A DNA stretch of 64,000 nucleotides from Euglena gracilis (GCA_039621445.1 CP154955.1:49956086-50020085); one strand, 5' to 3'. Positions 40,079-47,850 are shown, counted from the stretch's first letter. Notes: generated from the letters alone by a model not told the origin. Translations and numbers: made by a program.

Positions 40079-40196
40079 CCGGCGAAAAAAGGCACTAAGC
40101 GGGACCTCCTAACCCAACGCACCCAAACAATCCAAACAACACCGCCGGCGAGCAAGGCATGGCCTCACAAGGGCAAAGTGCGGAGCCCGAGGTGTC
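40079..40196 (-). repeat. DIRS copy A left terminal repeat
   Basis: Contains the 36-bp outer left end (40,161-40,196) and the inverted repeat down to TCAGCCAACTCCGG at 40,079, matching 43,266-43,390 of copy B in opposite orientation. Confidence 0.88.
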
Positions 40197-40273
40197 CCTT
40201 GTCGTAGGAGCCCGAGACCATCCGGGCTCCGCACCGCGAGATGGTGAGGTGCTGTGCACCCCCGTTTGGCCTA
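40197..40273. other. 77-bp spacer between two head-to-head DIRS left ends
   Basis: Lies between the left end of copy A (minus) and the left end of copy C (plus). It contains a partly inverted word pair (GAGCCCGAGACC / GGGCTCCGC). Origin unknown: either host target DNA or remains of a third copy. Confidence 0.6.
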
Positions 40274-40527
40274 GACACCTCGGGCTCCGAACTTTGCCAT
40301 TGTGAGGCCATGCCTTGCTCGCCTTGCTGGGTTTGGAGGCCCCGCTTAGTGCCTTTTTTCGCCGGAGTTGGCTGATTCCAAATTTGCCCTTCGACACCCA
40401 GAATTACAAATGAGAAATCAATTGGAAGAAGAAGAAGTCAATCAATTCAATACGGAAATACTATCCAAAAAGGCAGGCTCGTGCAGAATCAAGGAGCAAA
40501 AAAGTGGAGTTTTTTGAAAGGATTTCA

Positions 40528-41123
40528 ATGAAAAATGCAATTTCAAAGAAGCACAGCGCTGGGGACCTTCAACTTGGAGCAGCCGCAGCAGCCGGACAAC
40601 CCGACGACGCGGACCGACCGTTGCGAACCGTGGCTGCCCCTGTCCCAAAAAGATATTTCTCCAAAAGGAATTTTCAACACCCAGACCCCCCAAAGTGATG
40701 GCCACGGACCCTGGCAGACAGTGGTCAGAAGTCCCCGCTAGGGGCAGAGGCAACAGCCAGCAGGCCACTACGGCCATTGGAACCAGGGCCGTGGGGGCCC
40801 ACATTCCAGACCCCAAAATGCATCCAACATTTCACAACACACTGGGTTCAAGCGGAGTTATGGCAGCCAAACCCGCGCAGGCCATGAAGGAAACAAAGGC
40901 CATGACGGTACAACCAGCCATGAAGGCATCTGCATTTGCAGAAATCGCTGGAACAAAGGCCAAGGTGGCCACCAGCACCAAGGTCCTACAGGACATGGCA
41001 GGGGCAGAAAAGGTCAAACACACCATCCCCACCATTTCTCAATCACACCACCCCTCAGGGGTCAAGGGTGGGGCCCCAAGAACCCCGCAAGATTTAAAGT
41101 GGGCAAGACAACCCAGAAGGTAA
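40528..41123 (+). pseudogene. DIRS copy C Gag fragment
   Basis: ATG 40,528 gives MKNAISKKHSAGDLQLGAAA, ending at a stop near 40,698. The neighbouring frame 40,535-40,741 continues with DGHGPWQTVVRSPR, the conserved Gag motif. A third frame continues to 41,123. So at least two frame changes are needed to recover an intact Gag, and it is a remnant. Confidence 0.7.
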
Positions 41124-41394
41124 TCAGGTAATTGGGGCCTTTCAAGTTATCATCAAGGCCACTGGGGCCAGAAATATCAACAAGAAGATCAATTACAACA
41201 AGATCACAAGGAGGGTACATCACAGGCCCCCCAGAAGCTAAGTGACAGCCCTGCAAGGGCTTTGTATTTATATGGGCAGCCCCCTGCCCAACCCCAGGAG
41301 GAAGATGGTCCCCCAAGGGCCAGCCAGGATGAACAGGAAGGGGGAGACTCCCCACCAGCGTTTATTCCGGCTCAATCAACAAGGGGGGGACCCA

Positions 41395-41650
41395 CAGAGG
41401 CCCCCCTATTGTATGGACACCAACACCATCAACGCCCAGAAGGCCACTTTTATACGTATGCGGGTTCAATTTCATTAGTTTCTTCTTGGGATTGGCCAGA
41501 GGGGGGTCTTATTCATGGGGTGCAGAGGCCCCCCTATTGTATGGACACCAACACCATCAACGCCCAGAAGGCCACTTTTATACGTATGCGGGTTCAATTT
41601 CATTAGTTTCTTCTTGGGATTGGCCAGAGGGGGGTCTTATTCATGGGGTG
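41395..41650 (+). repeat. perfect 128-bp tandem duplication
   Basis: 41,395-41,522 and 41,523-41,650 appear identical, both beginning CAGAGGCCCCCCTATTGTAT and ending TTATTCATGGGGTG. The duplication lies at the 3' edge of DIRS copy C, so it probably arose by slippage or unequal exchange after truncation; a collapsed or duplicated assembly join is also possible. Confidence 0.9.
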
Positions 41651-41724
41651 GTCCGTTTCATGAATTTTTGCTCGGAACTTCCAGGGAGATCTTGTTTGTT
41701 TATGGGGGTGTCCATTTTTAGGTA

Positions 41725-42167
41725 AACCCCACCCCCCCTTGTTTTTTCCAACCCCCCCGGCCCTACCACCGTTGCCTCCCTCCCTCTCTCTCTCTCTCCC
41801 CTCCGCGGTGGTCTTGATGTGGTTGGGGGTGCGCAATCAATTGATATTTTTTGTAGTTTTGTACCAGTGCATTGGGTGGGCAAAGAACCCTGTGTGTGAG
41901 ATTGGTTTGAAATTGGTGGGTTCGAGTGGGGACTTTCTTAGGTTAATTAAGGAAAATGGGCAAATCCTACTGTGGAAAATTGGTCGGCCGGTCTTGAAAA
42001 TTTCAAAGAATCGGCCCAGCAAGGTCAAAAACTGAGTTCAGGCTTTCAAGCCGAACCATAATAATCTTTTCCCTAGGTTAAATTCGACTGAAAACCAAAA
42101 AATGGTATTTCATTGATTTTCGGCCCCACTCAGGCAAATTTTGGCCAATTTTTGGGTTAGGACCCCT
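41725..42167. other. non-coding stretch
   Basis: Pyrimidine-rich (TC)n around 41,775-41,805, then AT-rich. No supportable gene or recognised repeat. Confidence 0.5.
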
Positions 42168-42425
42168 TTACAGGGGGGGTGGGGGGTGGGGGGGGTGGGG
42201 GGGGGGGGGGGGGGGGGGGGGGTGTGGGGGGGGTGGGGGGCGGGGTGGGGAGGGATGTGGGGGGCGGGGGGGGGGGTGGGGGGGGTGGGGGGGGGTGTGG
42301 GGGGTGGGGGGTGTGTGTGGGGGGTGGGGTGTGGAGGGGTGTGTGGGGGGGGTGGGGGGGTGTGTGGGGTGGTGTGTGGGGGGGTGTGTGGGGGGGGGTA
42401 CTGTGGGGTACTGTGGGGGCTCCAC
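42168..42425. repeat. G-rich low-complexity tract
   Basis: About 250 bp consisting almost only of GGGGGT/GGGGTGT words, with up to 20 consecutive Gs. All frames are open on both strands (poly-Gly / poly-Pro), an artefact. Strong G-quadruplex potential. It forms the broken 3' edge of DIRS copy D. Confidence 0.9.
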
Positions 42426-42426
42426 T

Positions 42427-43265
42427 TTATGCCATCACTCATTTCTGGGCCACCGCTTTGGCCCCCATGGCCTTGTTGACGCATTTGGCCTCCCTGGCCT
42501 GATAAATTCTGGCCTCCATGGCCTTGTGAAAACCGGCCGCCATGGCCTTGCACTTGTTAGCCGCCATGGCTGTGCAATTGAATTTGAACAAAATTCTGGT
42601 CCAAATCTGGGGGGGCTGCTGTGCCCCCCCCCCTTCTTCCCCTTGAGAGGGGTTGTTGCGTTAGAAAAATTTGGGGGATTAGACAGACCTTTTCTTTCCC
42701 TTCCTGTGGGGAGATGCTTGTGGAATTGGCCTCCATGGCCACCACCTTGTCCTTGATTCCATCTTCCCCACTTTTGACTCTGGAATCCTTTGGGTTTCTT
42801 CTGTCCCATCTGGCTTGACTTTGGGACCAGGTGTTGCTGCCCGTATTGGGCTGGGGGTTCCTTCCTCGTTCTGTTCTTTCTGACCACTGTGGTCCACAGT
42901 CCGTGGCCGTCACTGGGTTGGGGTTTTTTTCTGGGAAATTGTTGAAGGGATCTGGGGGGAAGGGACGGCCACGGTTCGCCGCGTTTTGTCCGCACCTCCA
43001 GGTTCTCCAGCTGCTGCGGCGACTGCTGCTCCAGGTAGTTCACGTCAAGTGTTTGATTCTAATTTCTTCTCCACTGCATTTTTCATTGAAGTCAGATTTG
43101 AAATTGATAATTATCTTGTAATTGATACTCGTCAGGTTCGTGTCTTTCTGGATATTCTTATTCTGTTGACTTCTCCTCTTGGTTTTTCTTCGCTCGAGAC
43201 TCTGCTCCTTTCTTCTGGGTATCGAGGGCAAATTAAGAGTCAGCAAACTCCGGCGAAAAAAGGCA
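42427..43265 (-). mobile_element. DIRS-like copy D, truncated
   Basis: Minus strand. The inner part of a left terminal repeat (about 43,236-43,265) abuts the left end of copy B; the outer ~100 bp are missing. Gag-type coding follows down to about 42,430 and then the G-tract. No RT or recombinase part remains. Confidence 0.75.
42435..43086 (-). pseudogene. DIRS copy D Gag fragment
   Basis: ATG on the minus strand at 43,086 (MKNAVEKK...) runs into a stop after 13 codons; the frame 42,435-43,043 continues with RGEPWPSLPP, DGHGLWTTVVRKNR and a Gly/Gln-rich GGGHGGQFHK region. It has the same gene order and motif as Gag in copies A-C but is frameshifted and cut off. Confidence 0.7.
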
Positions 43266-43390
43266 GACACCTCGGGCTCCGCACTTTGCCCTTGTGAGGC
43301 CATGCCTTGCTCGCCGGCGGTGTTGTTTGGATTGTGACGCGTTGGGTTAGGAGTCCCTGCTTAGTGCCTTTTTTCGCCGGAGTTGGCTGA
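43266..43390 (+). repeat. DIRS copy B left terminal repeat
   Basis: 43,266-43,301 is the outer segment copied into the internal complementary region; 43,290-43,390 is the inverted repeat matching 47,669-47,768. Confidence 0.9.
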
Positions 43391-43544
43391 TTCCTAATTT
43401 GCCCTTCGACAACCCAGAAGAAAGGAACTTCAATTCAAGAAGCTTGACAATTGAATATCAAAGAGTTGAATCAATCGAATTATCCAGAAAGTGAGACTCG
43501 TGGAGAATATCAAATCCAATTTTGTTGACACGTTCAAGATTTCA

Positions 43545-45527
43545 ATGAGAAATGCAATTGACAACACAAAGAAGAGCGTTGCTGAACAACAAGAACTTCC
43601 TGCAGCCACAGCTGGACGACCTGACGGCGCAGTGCAACCGTGGCGAACCGTGGCTGTCCCTTCCCCCCCAGACAAAGTTTTTAAAAACCCACCCAGGGAC
43701 AGCCACGGAAGCTGGCAGACAGTGGTCAGAACCCGAAGGACACCAAAGCCAAGGCAGCTGTCAGGCCACAACGGCAAGGGCCATGGAGGCCCGTATCCCA
43801 TTTACACCAATACCTTGTTCAAGCTGGGCCATGGAGGCCAGAACAGCAAGCTGGGCCATGGCGGCCAAAACAGCAAAGGCCATGGTGGCCGATGGAACAA
43901 AGGCCAGGGCGGCCAGCAATACCAAGGCCAGGGTGGCCAACAATACCAAAGCCATGGTGGCAGATTCCACAACAAGATGCCCAGTGGCAGGGGCAGGACA
44001 GGTCCACAACACCCCCCCAATCATTTCTTCATCACAAACCCCATCAGGGGAAAAGGATTGGCCCCCAGAGGCCCCCCAAGATTTTCAATGGGCATGGCGC
44101 CCAAGAACAAAGAGAAGTCAATGGGGACATCAAAGAGGCCAGTGGGGCCAGAATTATCATCAAGGCCACTGGGGCCATTATCATTCTTATTGCCATTGGG
44201 CCCAACACCATCCTCAACAACAACAAATTCAAGGCCACTGGGGCCATCAATTATCAGAAGGGGGAAAACCCCAGAAGCTAAAAGGCTGTCCCCCAGCAGG
44301 GGGTTTAAATGTACGGTGGCAGCCCCAGGAGGATGCCCCCAAAGGGGCAGTGGAGGACAAGGGGGCAACCCCCCCTCAAAATTCTTTGTCAATGCCCATG
44401 GCAGGGGCAAACCAAAACAAGGGGGAGACCCAAAATGGGGCCCCTATGGTATGTCATTTGACAACACCAACAACAAAGTGGAGGATCAGAGACTCTGTGA
44501 GCAGAGCATGCACACCCCCCCAGCCACCTTCAGAGAATACTCAATCCCTAGTGGCACCAGGGGTGCAATGTCCAACACCCCCCACCCAGCACCCAGAAAA
44601 TCATCTAGTTGGGAAAATACATTCCATGGAGGAAAAATGGGGAGACACCCCCCTGCACCAAAGACTTCAAAAAAGTCTAAAATGGTGGACAAAAAATGCC
44701 CCCCCAGCAACATGTCAACTGATAAAAAATGGAATTCAACCCCCCTGGGTGAATCCCCCAAAATTGTCCACCCACCCAAAACCCAGGGCCAACCTGGACC
44801 TGAACCAGGCAGAAAAAATTCTGCTGGATTACGAAAAAACTGGGGCAGTGAAACGAGTTTGGGATTCAAAAACCCAGCATTTGATCCCATGGTTTTTAAT
44901 TTCAAAACCAGAAGGGGGAGCAACCAAGTGGAGAATGATCAGCGACTGCAGAGAAATAAATCAGCAGTTTCAAGTAAAACCTTTCAGGCTGGATCATATC
45001 CAGCACATTTTTCCAGTTTTGGAAAAAGGCCACTGGGCAGCAAAAATAGACCTGAAGGATGCCTATTTTCATATTCCAGTAAGTCCAGGCCTAAGGCCAT
45101 TTTTAAGGCATCAGGTGGGGGGGCAGACCTGGGAATTCCAAACAGGCTGCTTCGGGCTAAATGTAATGCCCCAAATTTTTATGTCAGTCATGAAAACGTT
45201 CGAAAAGCTGTGGAGAAAAAGGGGCATCCAGGTGTTTGTTTACCTGGACGACATTTTGCTGGTGGCCCCCACCCAAAACACATTGCAAAATCACCTCAAC
45301 AGAATTGTCAAAGATTTGCTGGATTCTGGGTTCAAAATCAATGTGAAAAAGTCCACCCTCCAGCCCACCCAAGTGGTAACCCATCTGGGTTTTCAACTGA
45401 ACTTCCAAGAAGGAAAGCTACAGGTGCCCCCCCAGAAAGTCAAAACCATAAAAAAGGAGCTGGGAAAAATCGTGAAAAAAAGATTACATGTCAAAAAGGC
45501 AGTTGGCTGCCATTTTGGGCCAAATAA
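43545..45527 (+). CDS. DIRS copy B Gag frame
   Basis: Starts MRNAIDNTKK at ATG 43,545 (a GTG-initiated frame begins upstream at 43,491). Residues ~50-65 hold DSHGSWQTVVRTRR, residues ~85-155 a Gly/His/Gln-rich repeat (GHGGQNSK x3, GQGGQQYQ x2). The frame remains open to 45,527, about 870 bp into RT, but the part beyond roughly 44,660 has no counterpart protein in copy A and is probably chance openness. Real Gag therefore is likely 300-370 residues. Function is inferred to be nucleic-acid binding from the Gly/His/Gln repeats; there is no zinc knuckle. Confidence 0.65.
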   Translation: MRNAIDNTKKSVAEQQELPAATAGRPDGAVQPWRTVAVPSPPDKVFKNPPRDSHGSWQTVVRTRRTPKPRQLSGHNGKGHGGPYPIYTNTLFKLGHGGQNSKLGHGGQNSKGHGGRWNKGQGGQQYQGQGGQQYQSHGGRFHNKMPSGRGRTGPQHPPNHFFITNPIRGKGLAPRGPPRFSMGMAPKNKEKSMGTSKRPVGPELSSRPLGPLSFLLPLGPTPSSTTTNSRPLGPSIIRRGKTPEAKRLSPSRGFKCTVAAPGGCPQRGSGGQGGNPPSKFFVNAHGRGKPKQGGDPKWGPYGMSFDNTNNKVEDQRLCEQSMHTPPATFREYSIPSGTRGAMSNTPHPAPRKSSSWENTFHGGKMGRHPPAPKTSKKSKMVDKKCPPSNMSTDKKWNSTPLGESPKIVHPPKTQGQPGPEPGRKNSAGLRKNWGSETSLGFKNPAFDPMVFNFKTRRGSNQVENDQRLQRNKSAVSSKTFQAGSYPAHFSSFGKRPLGSKNRPEGCLFSYSSKSRPKAIFKASGGGADLGIPNRLLRAKCNAPNFYVSHENVRKAVEKKGHPGVCLPGRHFAGGPHPKHIAKSPQQNCQRFAGFWVQNQCEKVHPPAHPSGNPSGFSTELPRRKATGAPPESQNHKKGAGKNREKKITCQKGSWLPFWAK

Positions 45528-46080
45528 GATGCAATCTAATGGCCCTGCCCTTTTTAAGGGCTTTTACAGACACCCTGGCAAATTTTTTGGTGGCAAAGTC
45601 CACAGCCCCCTGGGACTCAAAACACCCCATTTCTCAGGACATCAAGGCCCAATTAAGGGAAATAAAAATTCTGCTGGACACCTGGGGGGGCAGACCCTTC
45701 CCCCAAAATGCAACCAGAATGTTGCACTCAGACAGCAGCACCCATGCCTGGGGGGGGCTAGACATCCACACAGGAGAAATTGTGCAGGAATTTTGGAGAA
45801 AAGGCTCCATTTTGCACATCAATGTAAAGGAGCTCAGTGCAGCAATCAGCACTGTGAAAAGTTTGAGCAAACCTGGAGAAACCGTTTCCTTGTCAGTGGA
45901 CAACCAGGTAATTTATTTTTACCTAACAAAAGGTGGGGGCAGAAAGGACCCCTTCAACACAATGCTAAGACCATTTTTCAAGTGGTGCATGGAGCACCAA
46001 GTAAACCTCCAAGTCAACTGGGTGCCTTCAAAGGAATGCCTAGCAGACCCCATCAGCAGGTGGGAAATGGACAGGGGTGA
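43552..46080 (+). CDS. DIRS copy B Pol frame: reverse transcriptase
   Basis: This frame overlaps Gag by ~2 kb. The protein proper seems to start after about 44,000. From about 44,870 it shows RT motifs: WFLISKPEGG, RMISDCREINQQ, AKIDLKDAYFHIPVSPG, QTGCFGLNVMPQIF and catalytic YLDD at residues 564-567 of the frame, then VKKSTLQPTQVVTHLGFQL (thumb side). After KELGKIVKK (about 45,476) a seventh A in an A-run moves the correct frame to the next ORF, and the residues from there to 46,080 are out of frame. Copy A has six As at the same place. Confidence 0.88.
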   Translation: MQLTTQRRALLNNKNFLQPQLDDLTAQCNRGEPWLSLPPQTKFLKTHPGTATEAGRQWSEPEGHQSQGSCQATTARAMEARIPFTPIPCSSWAMEARTASWAMAAKTAKAMVADGTKARAASNTKARVANNTKAMVADSTTRCPVAGAGQVHNTPPIISSSQTPSGEKDWPPEAPQDFQWAWRPRTKRSQWGHQRGQWGQNYHQGHWGHYHSYCHWAQHHPQQQQIQGHWGHQLSEGGKPQKLKGCPPAGGLNVRWQPQEDAPKGAVEDKGATPPQNSLSMPMAGANQNKGETQNGAPMVCHLTTPTTKWRIRDSVSRACTPPQPPSENTQSLVAPGVQCPTPPTQHPENHLVGKIHSMEEKWGDTPLHQRLQKSLKWWTKNAPPATCQLIKNGIQPPWVNPPKLSTHPKPRANLDLNQAEKILLDYEKTGAVKRVWDSKTQHLIPWFLISKPEGGATKWRMISDCREINQQFQVKPFRLDHIQHIFPVLEKGHWAAKIDLKDAYFHIPVSPGLRPFLRHQVGGQTWEFQTGCFGLNVMPQIFMSVMKTFEKLWRKRGIQVFVYLDDILLVAPTQNTLQNHLNRIVKDLLDSGFKINVKKSTLQPTQVVTHLGFQLNFQEGKLQVPPQKVKTIKKELGKIVKKRLHVKKAVGCHFGPNKMQSNGPALFKGFYRHPGKFFGGKVHSPLGLKTPHFSGHQGPIKGNKNSAGHLGGQTLPPKCNQNVALRQQHPCLGGARHPHRRNCAGILEKRLHFAHQCKGAQCSNQHCEKFEQTWRNRFLVSGQPGNLFLPNKRWGQKGPLQHNAKTIFQVVHGAPSKPPSQLGAFKGMPSRPHQQVGNGQG

Positions 46081-46396
46081 TTATTCTTTAGACCCCCAAC
46101 TTTTTCAATGGCTGAGACAGCAGTTCAAAGATTTCATAAATCTGGAAACAGATTTATTTGCCTCCCCAGGCAACAAAAAACTGCCCAAATTTGTGGCCAG
46201 GTGGCCCCATTGGGAAGCCACAGCAGTAAATGCATTACAATGTCCACTGGACAGCATGGGGGATCTTTATGCAAACCCCCCCTGGTCAATAATTCAAAAA
46301 TTTTTACCCAGGTTGAAAATGTTTCCACAGACCAAAGTTTTGATGGTCACCCCCTTTTGGGATTCAGCCACGTGGTGGCCCCAATTAATAAAATGA
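45488..46396 (+). CDS. DIRS copy B Pol: RNase H and methyltransferase-like region
   Basis: 302 residues from ATG 45,488 in the frame that continues RT. RNase H: LHSDSSTHAWGGLD (Asp), VKELSAAISTV (Glu), LSVDNQVIYFYL (Asp), NWVPSKECLADPISR (late Asp). From about residue 220: DLFASPGNKKL, then DLYANPPWSIIQKF and VLMVTPFWDSATWW, the segment described as a Dam-like adenine methyltransferase domain in DIRS elements (NPPW resembling a DPPY-type motif). The frame ends at TGA 46,394-46,396 because one base is missing relative to copy A, which reads on (KMKVPGTPCLKITP). Confidence 0.85.
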   Translation: MSKRQLAAILGQIRCNLMALPFLRAFTDTLANFLVAKSTAPWDSKHPISQDIKAQLREIKILLDTWGGRPFPQNATRMLHSDSSTHAWGGLDIHTGEIVQEFWRKGSILHINVKELSAAISTVKSLSKPGETVSLSVDNQVIYFYLTKGGGRKDPFNTMLRPFFKWCMEHQVNLQVNWVPSKECLADPISRWEMDRGDYSLDPQLFQWLRQQFKDFINLETDLFASPGNKKLPKFVARWPHWEATAVNALQCPLDSMGDLYANPPWSIIQKFLPRLKMFPQTKVLMVTPFWDSATWWPQLIK

Positions 46397-46611
46397 AAGT
46401 GCCAGGGACCCCCTGCCTGAAAATCACCCCCTACAAGGGCATGTTCACCAACTGCAGGGGGGAGCAAATGCCACCCCCCAGGTGGCCCCTCCTTTGCATG
46501 ATTTGCTCAGGCAAATTTTGGAGGGGAAACAAATTCAACAAACAAACAAATTGAAGATTTCCTGGGGAGAAACCCCAGTTTAAAGCGTTATCAGAGTGCC
46601 TTTGCACTTCT

Positions 46612-47850
46612 GTGGGTAATTTTGGAACAAATGGGGGTGCCCCCCCCCCAGAAGCCACCACTGACCAGGTGGCTGACGCTTTAATACAATTATTCCAATT
46701 TTCCAAGGCCCAAGCCCGTAATGCCTATAGTGCAATGCTTTTGATTCCTGGGTTTGGTGGGCTGAGATTCCACACCCTGTTAACCCCCTACAAGAGGCTT
46801 TGGAACCAAAACCTGGAGAAGTATGGTGCATTTTGGGACCCCCTCCCAATCCTCCTGGGGCTGGCAAAGGCGCCTATGCCCACTGATATTTGTACATTGC
46901 GTACACAACTGATTTTTTGCTCACGAATCCTCTGTTTATACCGATCCTCAGACTTATCACAAGTCAAACGAACCACCAGTGTGTTGGGTAGGGCACCCTA
47001 CATCAAAATTAAGCGTAAAGGACAGAAATTCCATAAGTGGGAAAGGGTTGTGTCCATACCCCAGTGTCCCCAAATAAGCCCATTTCATTTAATGATGTGT
47101 TATGTGGCTGCCACACGTTCATTCGTCAGACCGGGGGGCCCCCTCCTGATTTCATTAAAACCCCCCTTCAGGGCCATAAGTGCAGACACCATTGCTTCTA
47201 TCACAAAAGATTTTTTGGCCAAGCATGGGGTGACCCCCCAGGTGTGGGGGGCCCACTCCACCAGAGGAGCAGGGGTTGGTTTACTCAAAAAATTGGGCCT
47301 TTCAGCCCAAGAAGTTTGCGAAATTGGCCAGTGGAGGGGGGTGGAGGCTTTTACAGCCCATTATCAAAGACTTGGTGCCCAAGGTGCCTTAGAAAATGCC
47401 CTGGCCCCCTTAATTTCAGTGCACAATCTGGCCTCACAAGGGCAAAGTGCGGAGCCCGAGGTGTCTCGTACTCCCTCGAGGAAAACCGACAAGGGAGGAA
47501 GGGACACCGAGGGCGAAGCACAAAGACCTTGTGAGCCCGACCCCCCCACCCGTAAAAGAAAATTTGTGTTCAAAAGCCCTCGGTCAGAAAATGGGGGCCA
47601 GGGGGGGGGGGGGGGAGGGGGGACCCCCCAGGGACAAGAAACCACGTCGCCCAGTCGGAGCAGCATCGTCAGCCAACTCCGGCGAGGCGGCACTAAGCAG
47701 AGACTCCTAACCCAACGCGCCACAATCCACACAACACCGCCGGCGAGCAAGGCATGGCCTCACAAGGTCTTTGTGCTTCGCCCTCGGTGTCCCTTCCTCC
47801 CTTGTCGGTTTTCCTCGAGGGAGTACGATTTTGGCCAGAAAATTTTTTGA
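46612..47850 (+). CDS. DIRS copy B tyrosine recombinase
   Basis: Open frame of 412 codons (first start-like codon is GTG; it may be translated as part of a longer Pol, since copy A joins the two across a C-run). Catalytic set of the phage-integrase family: Arg111 (CLYRSSDL), His215 and Arg218 (AHSTRGAG), Tyr251 (AHYQRLG). Around 47,050-47,170 another frame matches copy A better, so two compensating shifts may be present. Beyond Tyr251 the frame passes through the internal complementary region into a Lys/Arg-rich segment (PTRKRKFVFKSPR) that could be a nuclear signal. Role: integrates the circular DNA product by recombination without target duplication. Confidence 0.87.
   Translation: MGNFGTNGGAPPPEATTDQVADALIQLFQFSKAQARNAYSAMLLIPGFGGLRFHTLLTPYKRLWNQNLEKYGAFWDPLPILLGLAKAPMPTDICTLRTQLIFCSRILCLYRSSDLSQVKRTTSVLGRAPYIKIKRKGQKFHKWERVVSIPQCPQISPFHLMMCYVAATRSFVRPGGPLLISLKPPFRAISADTIASITKDFLAKHGVTPQVWGAHSTRGAGVGLLKKLGLSAQEVCEIGQWRGVEAFTAHYQRLGAQGALENALAPLISVHNLASQGQSAEPEVSRTPSRKTDKGGRDTEGEAQRPCEPDPPTRKRKFVFKSPRSENGGQGGGGGGGTPQGQETTSPSRSSIVSQLRRGGTKQRLLTQRATIHTTPPASKAWPHKVFVLRPRCPFLPCRFSSREYDFGQKIF
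47430..47535 (+). repeat. DIRS copy B internal complementary region
   Basis: 47,430-47,465 is the reverse complement of the left outer end (43,266-43,301). 47,466-47,535 is the reverse complement of the right outer end (47,759-47,828). The join reads GGTGTC|TCGTACTC, so the two ends of the element meet with an ambiguous shared A. Confidence 0.93.
47669..47828 (+). repeat. DIRS copy B right terminal repeat
   Basis: Inverted match to the left terminal repeat over 47,669-47,768 plus the unique 70-bp outer right end 47,759-47,828. Confidence 0.9.

Larger units (their letters stand above)
23251..40196 (-). mobile_element. DIRS-like retrotransposon copy A, interrupted by a gypsy element
   Basis: Reading on the minus strand, the left end is at 40,196 (GACACCTCGGGCTCCGCAC...) and the right end is at 23,251 (...CCTCGAGGGAGTACGA). 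Both ends correspond to those of copy B at 43,266 and 47,828. The internal complementary region is at 36,019-36,124. The right terminal repeat is split by the gypsy insertion (23,346-35,821); without it the copy is about 4.47 kb. Gene order on the minus strand is Gag, RT-RNase H-methyltransferase-like, tyrosine recombinase, as in DIRS elements. Coding capacity is lost: at least one nonsense change and several frameshifts relative to copy B. Confidence 0.9.
40274..41720 (+). mobile_element. DIRS-like copy C, truncated after Gag
   Basis: Left end at 40,274 (GACACCTCGGGCTCCG) with a shortened terminal repeat (a ~30-bp gap after GCCTTGCTCGCC). Gag-related coding follows and similarity to copy B continues to about 41,470, then a 128-bp tandem duplication, then it is lost. 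No RT, recombinase, internal complementary region or right end. The degree of divergence from A and B suggests another subfamily. Confidence 0.8.
43266..47828 (+). mobile_element. DIRS-like retrotransposon copy B, structurally complete
   Basis: 4,563 bp. Left end GACACCTCGGGCTCC at 43,266; right end GAGGGAGTACGA at 47,828. Left outer 36 bp and right outer 70 bp reappear, complementary and joined, as the internal region 47,430-47,535. Inverted terminal repeats 43,290-43,390 and 47,669-47,768. Genes: Gag, RT-RNase H-methyltransferase-like, tyrosine recombinase with all catalytic residues. The left flank is the broken head of copy D, while the right flank is unrelated to D, so no simple insertion into D is shown. 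Two or three small indels break the reading frames. Confidence 0.93.

Noticed and set aside
42110-42553. Long open frames on both strands (Gly-, Val- and Pro-rich)
   Set aside because: They arise from the G-rich low-complexity tract; no start context, domain or complexity.
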